Of a stretch of DNA of 64,000 nt, positions 12,701 to 19,379 are shown piece after piece (position 1 is the stretch's first letter; every line of letters starts with the position of its first letter). The DNA is from Tridacna crocea (lineage: Eukaryota > Mollusca > Bivalvia > Cardiida > Cardiidae), in the NCBI GenBank assembly GCA_943736015.1, contig OX031059.1, positions 60,151,159 through 60,215,158 of the forward strand, in the 5' to 3' direction. The notes below the pieces were generated by a model. It had not been told where the DNA came from. It made no database searches and saw only the letters and a program-made list of their open reading frames with translations. The position numbers and the translations under genes were made by a program.

Positions 12701-13025
12701 AGCACATTGGGAGGGTCATGTATACTATCCGGTTATATATCAACTTCAGAAATATCAACTCGGAAGTTGAAAGGTCAGTTGGCCCTTCGCATGGCTCCCG
12801 TGACATGACATGTCATCAAATTAAGGCCATGCATCACAAACAATACATGAAATAGTCGATGGTACCAATGACATCGCTGTATCGACAGTGCTGTCAGAAA
12901 ATATTGATCGAAAACAACTGTCAACTCACTTCATTTTCCTTGTGGTTTCGTATTCCTCGAACCAAGTCCTGTAAATTCTTATCCAGCACACGTTCAAGTG
13001 TTCCTTTCACTTTTCTCAACGCCAT
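677..13025 (-). CDS. AP3D1: AP-3 complex subunit delta, 5' part of gene (3 coding exons)
   Basis: AP3D1 is the large delta subunit of the heterotetrameric AP-3 adaptor, which sorts cargo from endosomes/trans-Golgi to lysosomes and related organelles. Exons on the minus strand: 13025-12930 (residues 1-32), 1312-1217 (33-64), 757-677 (65-91). All three are whole codons (96, 96 and 81 nt), all junctions are phase 0 with GT donors and AG acceptors, and the joined reading matches the start of animal AP3D1, including RGIRNHKENE, CLDEIKEELRQDNVAVKA and LGYDISWAAFNIIEVM, the start of the adaptin N-terminal helical repeats. The start ATG (13025-13023) matches the family start. The rest of the ~1100-residue protein lies left of the window. 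Intron 1 (1313-12929) is 11.6 kb and consists largely of transposable elements. Identification is from recalled family sequence, not a search. Confidence 0.95.
1217..1312 (-). CDS. AP3D1: AP3D1 coding exon 2
   Basis: Encodes 32 residues, AKYVAQCLDEIKEELRQD followed by NVAVKAMAVNKLTY, between acceptor ATTACAG (plus 1313-1319) and donor GTAAGT (plus 1216-1211). A Met replaces the Asn seen in the human block VKANAV. Confidence 0.95.
1525..2190. mobile_element. cluster of decayed palindromic MITEs in AP3D1 intron 1
   Basis: Cores lie near 1640-1683, 1831-1895 (GCTCGTAATGAGC centre variant), 1945-2015 and 2080-2135. One element starts at TTAA 1775-1778 and another boundary TTAA is at 2064-2067. 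Copies abut and overlap, so individual limits are approximate. Confidence 0.65.
2313..2693 (+). mobile_element. 381-bp TIR element with TTAA flanks, second family
   Basis: Perfect 18-bp inverted ends GGTAAGACCTGTGTAATG / CATTACACAGGTCTTACC sit directly inside TTAA (2313-2316, 2690-2693). No coding capacity. A diverged copy in the opposite orientation is at about 54713-55047. Confidence 0.75.
2700..2950 (-). mobile_element. tRNA-derived SINE-like repeat
   Basis: On the minus strand an A-box-like TAGCTCAGGGG (plus 2909-2919) is followed by a B-box-like AGTTCGATACC near 2865-2876, the layout of a tRNA-derived head. The remaining body to about 2700 is assigned loosely and the element ends were not resolved. 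Confidence 0.5.
3000..3930. repeat. decayed MITE fragments in AP3D1 intron 1
   Basis: Remnants of the palindromic family are visible near 3165-3310, 3545-3700 and 3750-3930 (for example AAAGCATTAGCAGATAACAA, AGGAGAAAATGTTGGTA). No intact ends. Nothing else is recognised here. Confidence 0.5.
3931..4146 (+). mobile_element. palindromic MITE
   Basis: TTAA at 3931-3934 and 4143-4146. Slightly short (216 bp) because the left arm is trimmed. It appears inserted in an older copy whose GCATTTGCAGACAACAA arm abuts its left end. Confidence 0.8.
4293..4639 (+). mobile_element. two abutting MITEs of different subfamilies sharing one TTAA
   Basis: The first copy (4293-4480) has the standard core (GCTGGTAACCAGC). 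The second (4477-4639) begins CTCTTTCCCAAACAAGCC and has the alternative core centre GCTCATAACAAGC. TTAA at 4477-4480 is common to both; the first copy lost its right end. Confidence 0.75.
4857..5085 (+). mobile_element. palindromic MITE, full length
   Basis: 229 bp with both TTAA (4857-4860, 5082-5085); ends CCCTTTGCCACACAATG and GTGTGGTAAAGGG. It lies 55 bp left of the TRIM insertion. Confidence 0.85.
5141..5346 (+). repeat. TRIM 5' LTR with A box and B box
   Basis: A box TGGCTCAGTGG (5225-5235) and B box AGTTCGAATCC (5268-5278) are spaced as in a tRNA gene. A TATA-like TTTAAATA lies about 40 bp upstream of the A box. The bases after the B box resemble a tRNA 3' half, but a full cloverleaf does not fold, so this is tRNA-derived, not a tRNA gene. 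Confidence 0.85.
5347..5364 (+). other. primer-binding site complementary to the 3' end of tRNA-Pro
   Basis: All 18 bases match the complement of the tRNA-Pro 3' end including CCA, and the site directly abuts the LTR end as in functional LTR elements. Confidence 0.88.
5463..5668 (+). repeat. TRIM 3' LTR
   Basis: Same length as the 5' LTR. Two differences: G to C just before the A-box region (GTCACGG) and C to T after the B box (GAATCCT). Confidence 0.88.
6042..6937. mobile_element. pearl-like/HINE-type repeat, left part
   Basis: Starts near hairpin AGGACCATGATGGTCCT (6042-6058). From about 6620 it contains ~150-bp tandem units with TACCAAATATCAAA and ACTTGTGACC...GGTCCACTAG. The array is interrupted at 6938 and resumes at 10078. 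Organisation resembles bivalve pearl elements (e.g. CvA of oyster); class assignment is inference. Confidence 0.55.
8082..8247 (-). mobile_element. palindromic MITE with half its core deleted
   Basis: TTAA at 8082-8085 and 8244-8247; 166 bp. The left core arm is missing so no hairpin remains. It is nested in the 3.1-kb TIR element, hence younger than it. Confidence 0.75.
8761..8904 (-). pseudogene. decayed transposon ORF fragment (CRERLKTDP motif)
   Basis: A 47-codon reading frame (MNFRLDVKLQYKGKFFANT ... ACVRKCRERLKTDPGLKQK, then stop) continues past the stop in the same frame as RIKKAVIKARIVNRK. The basic, Cys/Arg-rich segment resembles N-terminal regions of uncharacterised transposon-associated animal proteins. 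It is probably a remnant of the protein once carried by the enclosing element; family not identified. Confidence 0.35.
10078..10885. mobile_element. pearl-like repeat, right part
   Basis: Continuation of the array broken at 6938: further ~150-190-bp units at about 10080, 10210 and 10390, then a distinct tail containing GGTTGCTTTGGCAACC (10680-10695) and CACCAGGTGATCC. The same tail recurs at 25210-25430. Confidence 0.55.
10889..11560. mobile_element. pearl-like repeat with ~165-bp units
   Basis: Begins with hairpin AGGGCCAAGCTGGCCCT (10897-10913). Units carrying GTCACCCAAGGAACAT recur 165 bp apart (11205, 11370). Same family as 24430-25435. Confidence 0.55.
11561..12290. other. AP3D1 intron 1 sequence without recognised features
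   Basis: AT-rich, short poly(A)/poly(T) runs, no open reading frame or repeat that I could delimit. Confidence 0.5.
12291..12519 (+). mobile_element. palindromic MITE, full length
   Basis: 229 bp, TTAA at both ends. The left core arm has diverged (GAGGGCAAAGAAGAAATGC) while the right stays closer to consensus, so the hairpin is imperfect. It lies 411 bp downstream of AP3D1 exon 1 within intron 1. Confidence 0.8.
12930..13025 (-). CDS. AP3D1: AP3D1 coding exon 1
   Basis: Starts MALRKVKGTLERVLDKN and continues DLVRGIRNHKENE, 32 codons, then donor GTGAGT (plus strand 12929-12924). The basic N-terminal stretch followed by the LQDLVRGIRNHK block is the hallmark of AP-3 delta. Upstream sequence to about 13250 has no TATA box and is the likely promoter and 5' UTR side. 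Confidence 0.95.
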
Positions 13026-13330
13026 CTTTCCAAATTATTATGCTAGAACATCTAGCAAATAGATTTTAGCACGAAATTTCTTTAAAATATGCTATATTTA
13101 GTTGCCGATACAGGTGATGATCTTCGTTTACACCATTCAACATGGCCACCTCCATAGATCATGTGACCAGCTGACGTGTTAGACTGGTCCATAATCCTAT
13201 TTGATGCTGAGATGAGATGGGGGTAGGCCTACTCGTAGCTTAACCCGTAGTTTGCCCAACCTAATGCAGACAACGTAGATTAAGATCAGACGGCTTAGGA
13301 CACGTAGAACTGATGATGAGTCTGCGGGGT
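13026..13330 (-). promoter_or_regulatory. putative AP3D1 upstream/promoter region
   Basis: This is unique-looking sequence just upstream of the AP3D1 start. It has no TATA box. It contains TCATGTGA (13159-13166), which fits the M-box/E-box bound by MiT/TFE factors, followed by CAGCTG and TGACGTG. Transcription start and use of these sites are inferred only. Confidence 0.35.
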
Positions 13331-13761
13331 CTGATATATAGATATACAAATGTATATGGTATTCTAATTAAATCAATATCTAGATCCGTCGGATTAATTT
13401 CAAATGGTTTATTTAACTAAAGGTAGATCTACATGTAGAGCTATTCCTTACTCAACAGATATAGATCTAGATCTAGTTATTTAAATTACACATCATGGTG
13501 GCCCCAAAATGCATGTAAAGTAAGATCTAGATCTTTCAATGGGAGTAACTGATCTAAGTAAAATGCAATTCCCTAAATTATCAGTGCTGCAATCAATATG
13601 AGCCGTCTTCGTAGCTCGTATACAAGTATGTAAGTAGTAGACATCTACTATCTAGATCAAGTAAAAGGAGGAACGTCCATAACGTACGACACGCATCATT
13701 GTGCGTAATTTAGACAGCTGAGAAACAGCAGAAAAATTCTTTTGTCTTGAACAACTTCATC
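13331..13761. other. intergenic sequence without recognised features
   Basis: Rich in AGATCT/TAGATC words but no gene, repeat boundary or RNA gene is seen. Confidence 0.45.
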
Positions 13762-14028
13762 TTAACTCTCTACCAAATGACAAAATTTTAGACTGGTCCA
13801 AATTGAAAGCACTTGCAGACGACAAAATAAATGTGGCTCAAAAATTGAAATGTGTTTTGGGATGGGTAGAAAACATTGTGGAAAAAGGAGAAAATGCTGG
13901 TTACCAGCATTTTCTCCTTTTCCCACAATGTTTTCAAAAAGCTTCTGTCTCGGGGCATTTGCTACAATGCTTTGATAGCTTTCCTTTCCGTGGTTGTTAA
14001 AAGTTGGGATTGCACAGCAAAGGGTTAA
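13762..14028 (-). mobile_element. palindromic MITE with extra ~38 bp
   Basis: TTAA at 13762-13765 and 14025-14028. Core 13870-13935 is nearly perfect. Extra sequence near 13948-13987 lengthens the element to 267 bp. Confidence 0.8.
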
Positions 14029-14283
14029 GTCTGCTACTGTTGGGTGTTCACATTCATCCAACTGTATTTCCTTAATGATTGATCCTAACAGTGTCACAAG
14101 TCTCATTGTTTCTATCAGATGTAGATCAAGATTAGCTTACACAGATCATGCAACCCAATCTTTGACCTACATTGTCATCTTTATCCAACAATCTGGCCAT
14201 TGTATGTGAAAATGTCAAGCTTGCAGATTTAGCAATCTATTGATCAACTTTCTCTTGGTGGCAAGAGGTTTGAATTGTCCACT

Positions 14284-14513
14284 TTACCCTTTACCCCATA
14301 AGGCATTTCTATGGTGTCTGTAATTGACCGTAAATAACCGCAAGGATGAAGCCGTTTCTTATGTGTATATATGACACCTTTTGATAGCATTGAAAACATT
14401 GTGGCAAAAGGTGAAATTGCTCGTCACGAGCAATTTCACCTTTTGCCACAATGTTTTCCATAGGCTCCTACAAGCAATGCATAGAAATGAGTATCTATGG
14501 AGTAAAGGGTTAA
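14284..14513 (+). mobile_element. palindromic MITE, subfamily B
   Basis: Ends CCCTTTACCCCATAAGGC / TATGGAGTAAAGGG. The core uses GTGGCAAAAGGTGAAATTGC with centre GCTCGTCACGAGC, all mirrored in the opposite arm. Left flank is TTAC instead of TTAA. Sister copies are at 22778 and 43873. Confidence 0.8.
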
Positions 14514-14782
14514 CAAGTATTTGAGAACATAGAATAAATTGTAGTAGATGGTTCACATTTGCCTTTGTGTTGACATCAAATTGGTATTAACTATATTTTT
14601 TTTTTCCTTTTCCCACAATGCTTTCAAAAGCCCATTTCCTTTGTGAACTGTTTGCACTTGGTACTTTGTCGTAAAGGGTATAGTGTAGTCAAGGGTTAAT
14701 CGAGCAAATTAAAAAATACAAAATAATGCTTTATTATGTTACTTTGTCATAGCCTTTATCATAAAAATAACATAGAATACCA

Positions 14783-15010
14783 TTAACCCATTACCTCTCA
14801 AACCCTTCTTTTGACGACCCAGAGAACGAAGTCTTTCGAAAACATAGTGTGAAAAGGAGAAAATGCTGGTAACCAGCATTTTCTCCTTTCCCACAATGTT
14901 TTCTACCCTTCACAAAACAAATTTCAAATTTTCAGTCACTTTTATTCTGTCGTCTGGAAATGCTTTCAATTTGGACAAACCTAAAATGCTGTCGTTTGGT
15001 AATGAGTTAA
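14783..15010 (+). mobile_element. palindromic MITE, full length
   Basis: Both TTAA intact; left end CCCATTACCTCTCAAACCC, right end GTTTGGTAATGAG. Confidence 0.82.
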
Positions 15011-15769
15011 ACATCACTATGACTGCTCCATCTTATCTTTTAGATTCCAAGCAGAGAATGAACTCAGGGGACATTTTACAGTCTAGAAACAAGGCCTAAG
15101 TAATTGAAATTTCAAATTAGCTTTTGTCCACCAGAATGTTTCAGCAGAGCAGATCAGCAATCAGACTACAAAGAATATGCTGTCTGATCTTAATTCACTA
15201 AAGCCCCAAAGGTAACTTACCGGTAAGCTTTGAAAGAGGGTTGGATGTTAACCCAAAGGCAGCTAAGCATGGCTTACTAACCTTTTGTGGACAGTGTAGA
15301 TCAAGATCAGAGTGCTCAGAATGTGCAGTCTAATCTATAATCTTCATTGTCTAATACAGTATTTTCTATGCATTGAAAGCAACTTTGAAATCATAATATT
15401 TGAGTTCGAACTAGCAAGTGGAAAAATCCATTCACTAATGTTGCAGTTTAGATTTTAACACTATGATTTTCCTATTTTTCATTTCATTTCTGAAAACTGA
15501 AAATATGTTGTGCAGACCTGCCAAAACTTAACTAAGATCAGTTAGTTTGTATTTGTATGGTGTCTCATACTGCTTTAAACAATATTTCAATACTATCACT
15601 GTGTCACAGCCTTAGATCATTTGTTCAAGTCTCACCTGGGCGTTGACCATACATGCGGAAGTTTTGGGGATCTGCAGTAACTTGCTATAGGACATTCCCA
15701 TGTGACCAGTCCTGCTAAGGAGTGAATCTAAATTGTCGAACTACAAATTCAGCTCCTAACATCTTTACC

Positions 15770-16170
15770 ACATACCAAAAATTTGGACTTGTCAAAATTG
15801 ACAAATTTTGCAGAAAGCAAGATAAAGTGTGGCTAAAATAAAGAAAACTGTCTTTCAAATGGAACACTGTGAGAAAAGGGGAAAAAAAATGCTGGTTACC
15901 AGCATTTTCTCCTTTTTCTACAGTGTTGTGAAATGGCTTGTTCCTTAACTCTTTACCAGATAATGTCGACTTTTAACAACCCTGGAAGAACTATTTGAAA
16001 ACATTGTGGAAAAGGAGAAAATGCTGGTAACCAGCATTTTCTCCTTTTCCCACAATGTTTTCTACCATACCAAAGAGAAAATTGTACCATTTTAACCAAA
16101 TTGACATTGTCGTCTGCAAATGCTTTCAATTTGGACAAAGCTAAAATTTTGTTGTCTGGCTAAGGGTTAA
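15770..16170 (+). mobile_element. MITE inserted beside an older MITE
   Basis: The intact copy occupies 15944-16170 with both TTAA. The older copy (about 15770-15943, minus orientation) has its core at 15870-15930 and ends abruptly at the younger insertion, so the insertion probably used a TTAA in its right arm. Confidence 0.72.
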
Positions 16171-16371
16171 AAATGTTATAACACAGGATTCTTTTGTAAA
16201 AGTGTTGGCAACTGAGCAGCAGTGGACTTTATAACAGCGACACAACTAAAAAAATTGAACTAGCAATTGTAATAACCTTCAAACATTAGCAAAAAATTAC
16301 TTGATACAAAAGAAAATAACCCATCACCACGAGATCTTATATTTTTTCCCTCCCTGGTAAAGTCAGTTGGG

Positions 16372-16791
16372 TTAATCCTTTACCAAACAATCCCTGCTTT
16401 TATGACTGTGAGAGAGAAGCCTTTTGAAAACATTGTGAGAAAAGGTGGAAATGCTGGTGACCAGCATTTTCTTCTCTTCCCACGATGTTTCCTACTCTGC
16501 TGGAAACTTTGAGTTACATTTATTTTGTTGTCTGCCAATGCTTTCAATTCTGACCAGTCTAAAATTTTGTCAATAAGTTCAGAGTTAATCCTTTGCCACA
16601 CATGCCAAGATTTAAAGATCCTGAGGAAAAAATCTTCTGAAAATGTTGTGGTAAAAGGAGGAATGCTGGTAATGAGTACCTTTTCCCACAATGTTCTCTG
16701 TTCTTTCACAAAGTCCATAATTTCAGACACTGTCTACAAATGCTTTAAATTCAGACTAGACAAACACTTTAGCATTTGTTAAAGGGGTTAC
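16372..16791 (+). mobile_element. two tandem MITEs sharing a TTAA
   Basis: Copy 1 is 16372-16588, copy 2 is 16585-16791, same orientation, with TTAA 16585-16588 common to both. Copy 2 is more decayed and its core is partly lost. Confidence 0.75.
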
Positions 16792-16927
16792 AAATTGAAA
16801 ATGGTGGTAACAAGCATTTCCTCACTCACTCCCTCTAAATCCATTGTTTTACAATTAGATATAAATTTCATACTTTTGTTGGCTGCAAATTCCTTCTCTA
16901 CAGACAAGCCTAAAATATTGTCATTTG

Positions 16928-17362
16928 TTAACTCATACTCACAACATCCGAATTTAACAACCCTGAGAAAGAAGTGTTTCGAAAATATTGTAGGAAAAGG
17001 AGAAAATGCTGGTAACCAGCATTTTCTCCTTTTCCCACAATGTTTTCTTCCTTTTTCAAACAAATTTCAATTTTCTAGTCACATTTATTTTGTCGTCTGA
17101 AAATGCTCTCAGTTTGGGCCAGTCTACAATTTTGTCGTTTGGTAAAGAGTTAATCCATTACCACACAATCCCTACTTTTGACGCCCCTGAGAAAAAGCCT
17201 TTAGAAATCATTGTGGGAAAAGGAGAAAATTTTCTCCTTTTCCCACAATGTTTTCTACCCTTCACAACACAAATATCAGATTTTCAGTCACTTTTATTTT
17301 GTCGTCTGCAAAAGCTTTCAATTTGGACAAACCCAAAATTTTGTCGTTTGGTAATGAGTTAA
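16928..17362 (+). mobile_element. two tandem MITEs sharing a TTAA
   Basis: Copy 1 is 16928-17153 and copy 2 is 17150-17362. In copy 2 the palindrome lost its centre (AAAATGCTGG...CCAG), leaving a perfect shorter palindrome GGAGAAAATTTTCTCC. Confidence 0.8.
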
Positions 17363-17523
17363 AGAGCAAACAGAAGTATGATAAATTCTGGACTTATATT
17401 AGTAAATTTTAAGGACTGCTAAATATTCTCAATCGAATCTATATCATAAATGAAAAACATATTTATACTAACATAAATATGTATAAGAGAAAACCTACAA
17501 ACTTTTTACAAAACAATATAATT

Positions 17524-17758
17524 TTAACCCATTACCACACAATCCCTACTTTTGATGCCACTGAGAAAGAAGCCTCTAGAAAACATAGTAGGAAAAGGAG
17601 AAAATGCAGAAAATGCTGGTAACCAGCATTTTCTCCTTTTCTCACAATGTTTTCTACCCTTCACAAACAAATTTCAAATTTTCAAATTTTTATTTTGTCA
17701 TCTGCCAATGCTTTCAGTTTGGACCAGTTTAAAATATTGTTGTTTGGTAATGGGTTAA
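17524..17758 (+). mobile_element. palindromic MITE
   Basis: Both TTAA present. A 9-bp AGAAAATGC duplication breaks the symmetry of the left core arm. To its right (17759-17920) lies the remains of another copy. Confidence 0.8.
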
Positions 17759-18022
17759 ACTTGTCAATATTGAAGGCATTTGCATACAATATAATTAGAT
17801 GTGTCTAAAATGATGAAATCTGGTTCTGACATTGAAGAAAACATTGTAAGAAAAGTAGATAGTGCTACTTCCTAACACTTTCTCCTCTTCCCACAATCTT
17901 TGCAAGAGAATATCTTTTTCAGTGGTTCTAAAGCTCACAACATAAGCCAATTCAAACTCAACATATACACCTTAAAATATCACAAATACATACAGTGATT
18001 TATTCCCCTTTTGTACACACCT

Positions 18023-18311
18023 TTAACCCATTACCACACAATCCCTACTTTTGACACCCCTGAGAAAGAAGCCTTTTGAAAACATTGTGGGAAAGGGAGA
18101 AAATGCTGGTGACCAGCATTTTCTCCTTTTCCCACAATGTTTTCTACCCTTCCCAGAACAAATTTCAATTTTTCATTCACCTTTATTTTGTCATCTGCAA
18201 ATGCTTTCAGTGTGGACCAATCTAAAATATTGTCGTTCACCTTTATTTTGTCGTCTGCAAATGCTTTCAATTTGGACCAGTCTAAAATTTTCTTGTGTGG
18301 TAAAGAGTTAC
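18023..18311 (+). mobile_element. palindromic MITE with internal 60-bp tandem duplication
   Basis: Left TTAA 18023-18026; right flank mutated to TTAC (18308-18311). The right arm is duplicated head to tail: 18176-18235 and 18236-18295, each beginning TTCACCTTTATTTTGTC. Confidence 0.8.
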
Positions 18312-18598
18312 AAAAAACATGTGAGACAAGGAGAAATTATTACTCAAACAACACACTTTGCTTCTTTGCTGACAATTTTGTCCATTTCAATCAAAAGAGA
18401 CTTGTCCTTCTTCATGAAAACTTCCGAAACAAGCATCCATTAGTTTGGGTTTATTGACCGCTAATTTACTTAGTTTTGAAAAGCACTTTATGGGTCAATA
18501 AATCCAAACCCTACAATGATGATGTTTGAGACTCACTTGCATTACGTATCCTATGTCAATTTTAGCTTTCTGGGCCCTGTAATCACCAACCATTGTTA

Positions 18599-18786
18599 GA
18601 GATCCAGATAAGAGGGAGTGATGGTATTCTAAATCCATTATTTCTCTTCCATACCTTATGTTGTGGATACTCATTAGAATCATCTCATCGAGACGATTCT
18701 AATGAGTACCCACAACATAGGATTTAGTGGAGAATAATTGATATTTTTAATTTTTAAATCGAAATCACTTCCTCTATCTGGAGCTC
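18599..18786. mobile_element. palindromic MITE, GAGCTCCAG family
   Basis: Inverted ends GATCCAGATAAGAGGGAGTG / CTATCTGGAGCTC and a near-perfect central palindrome (18655-18721) containing GACGATTCTAATGAGTAC and its inverse. 188 bp, no ORF. Possible target duplication CATTGT near both ends is tentative. Confidence 0.75.
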
Positions 18787-19016
18787 TGCATTGTGAAAAA
18801 CAATCTTAATCGTATTCTCCACAATTTTCTAAACTTGAAAATTACACAAAGGCAAAACCCGTTGGTTTAGCCAATCAGGGGTTGTAATACTTTTAAATCT
18901 TGGAGGTCTGAGACAGTACGACTAAGAACGTTCTTATGAAGAGTTTGATGAATAAGGACATTGTACTGTTTCTTTTCTTGGCTACATTAACATTCAATAA
19001 CAAATGAAATGTGACA

Positions 19017-19379
19017 TCATGATGTTGACGAATGTAAAGATTCAAGCATTGAATTTAATGTCATCTTAGGCTTTCTGTTCTTCTTCATTTTTTTCTTCTT
19101 TTTGTGATTATTGGACTTGGCTTTGCAAGACAGTGGATTTGGGTTGCCTTTTTTCTTTTTCCTTCTTTTCTTCTCTTCCTCTGCCTCTCCAAATGCTTCC
19201 ACCTTTAACTGTTTTATCCGTTGGAGCTGATGCTGTGAGGGATTTATCTTTTGTTTCATTTTGTTTTCAGCTGCTTTTATGGAAACATCTTTAGGTTCTT
19301 CTAAAGTGATTGTTTTACAGAAGAGATATAACAGTGGCACTCCTGACATCTCTCTCACCTCATGTGTTAGTACAGAATC
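19017..19379 (-). CDS. UTP23: UTP23 coding exon 3 and stop
   Basis: 120 codons plus TGA. Starts DSVLTHEVREMSGVPLLYLF and ends with a Lys/Arg-rich tail around NPNPLSCKAKSNNHKKKKK, typical of the nucleolar C-terminus of UTP23. Acceptor TTTTTCAG (plus 19380-19387). Confidence 0.94.
   Translation of the reverse strand, partial: DSVLTHEVREMSGVPLLYLFCKTITLEEPKDVSIKAAENKMKQKINPSQHQLQRIKQLKVEAFGEAEEEKKRRKKKKGNPNPLSCKAKSNNHKKKKKMKKNRKPKMTLNSMLESLHSSTS

Noticed and set aside
14029-14106. Minus-strand frame MRLVTLLGSIIKEIQLDECE next to a MITE
   Set aside because: Looks protein-like but is short, ends in the MITE, has no matching splice partners and is not recognised.
15020-15099. Possible plus-strand exon ending DSKQRMNSGDILQSRNKA
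   Set aside because: No family recognised and no upstream exon; probably chance after a MITE end.
15590-15730. tRNA-derived SINE (GTTCAAGTCTCACC)
   Set aside because: B-box-like string without a credible A box or element ends.
13860-17760. Many open frames sharing peptides such as [20 protein letters not shown]
   Set aside because: They are translations of the MITE core palindrome. The same peptide appears on both strands, starts inside the repeat and has no exon signals.
18520-18585. Minus-strand exon-like segment AQKAKIDIGYVMQ with CAG acceptor and GTGAGT donor
   Set aside because: Good splice-like borders, but only 13 residues, beside a MITE end, with no second exon found.
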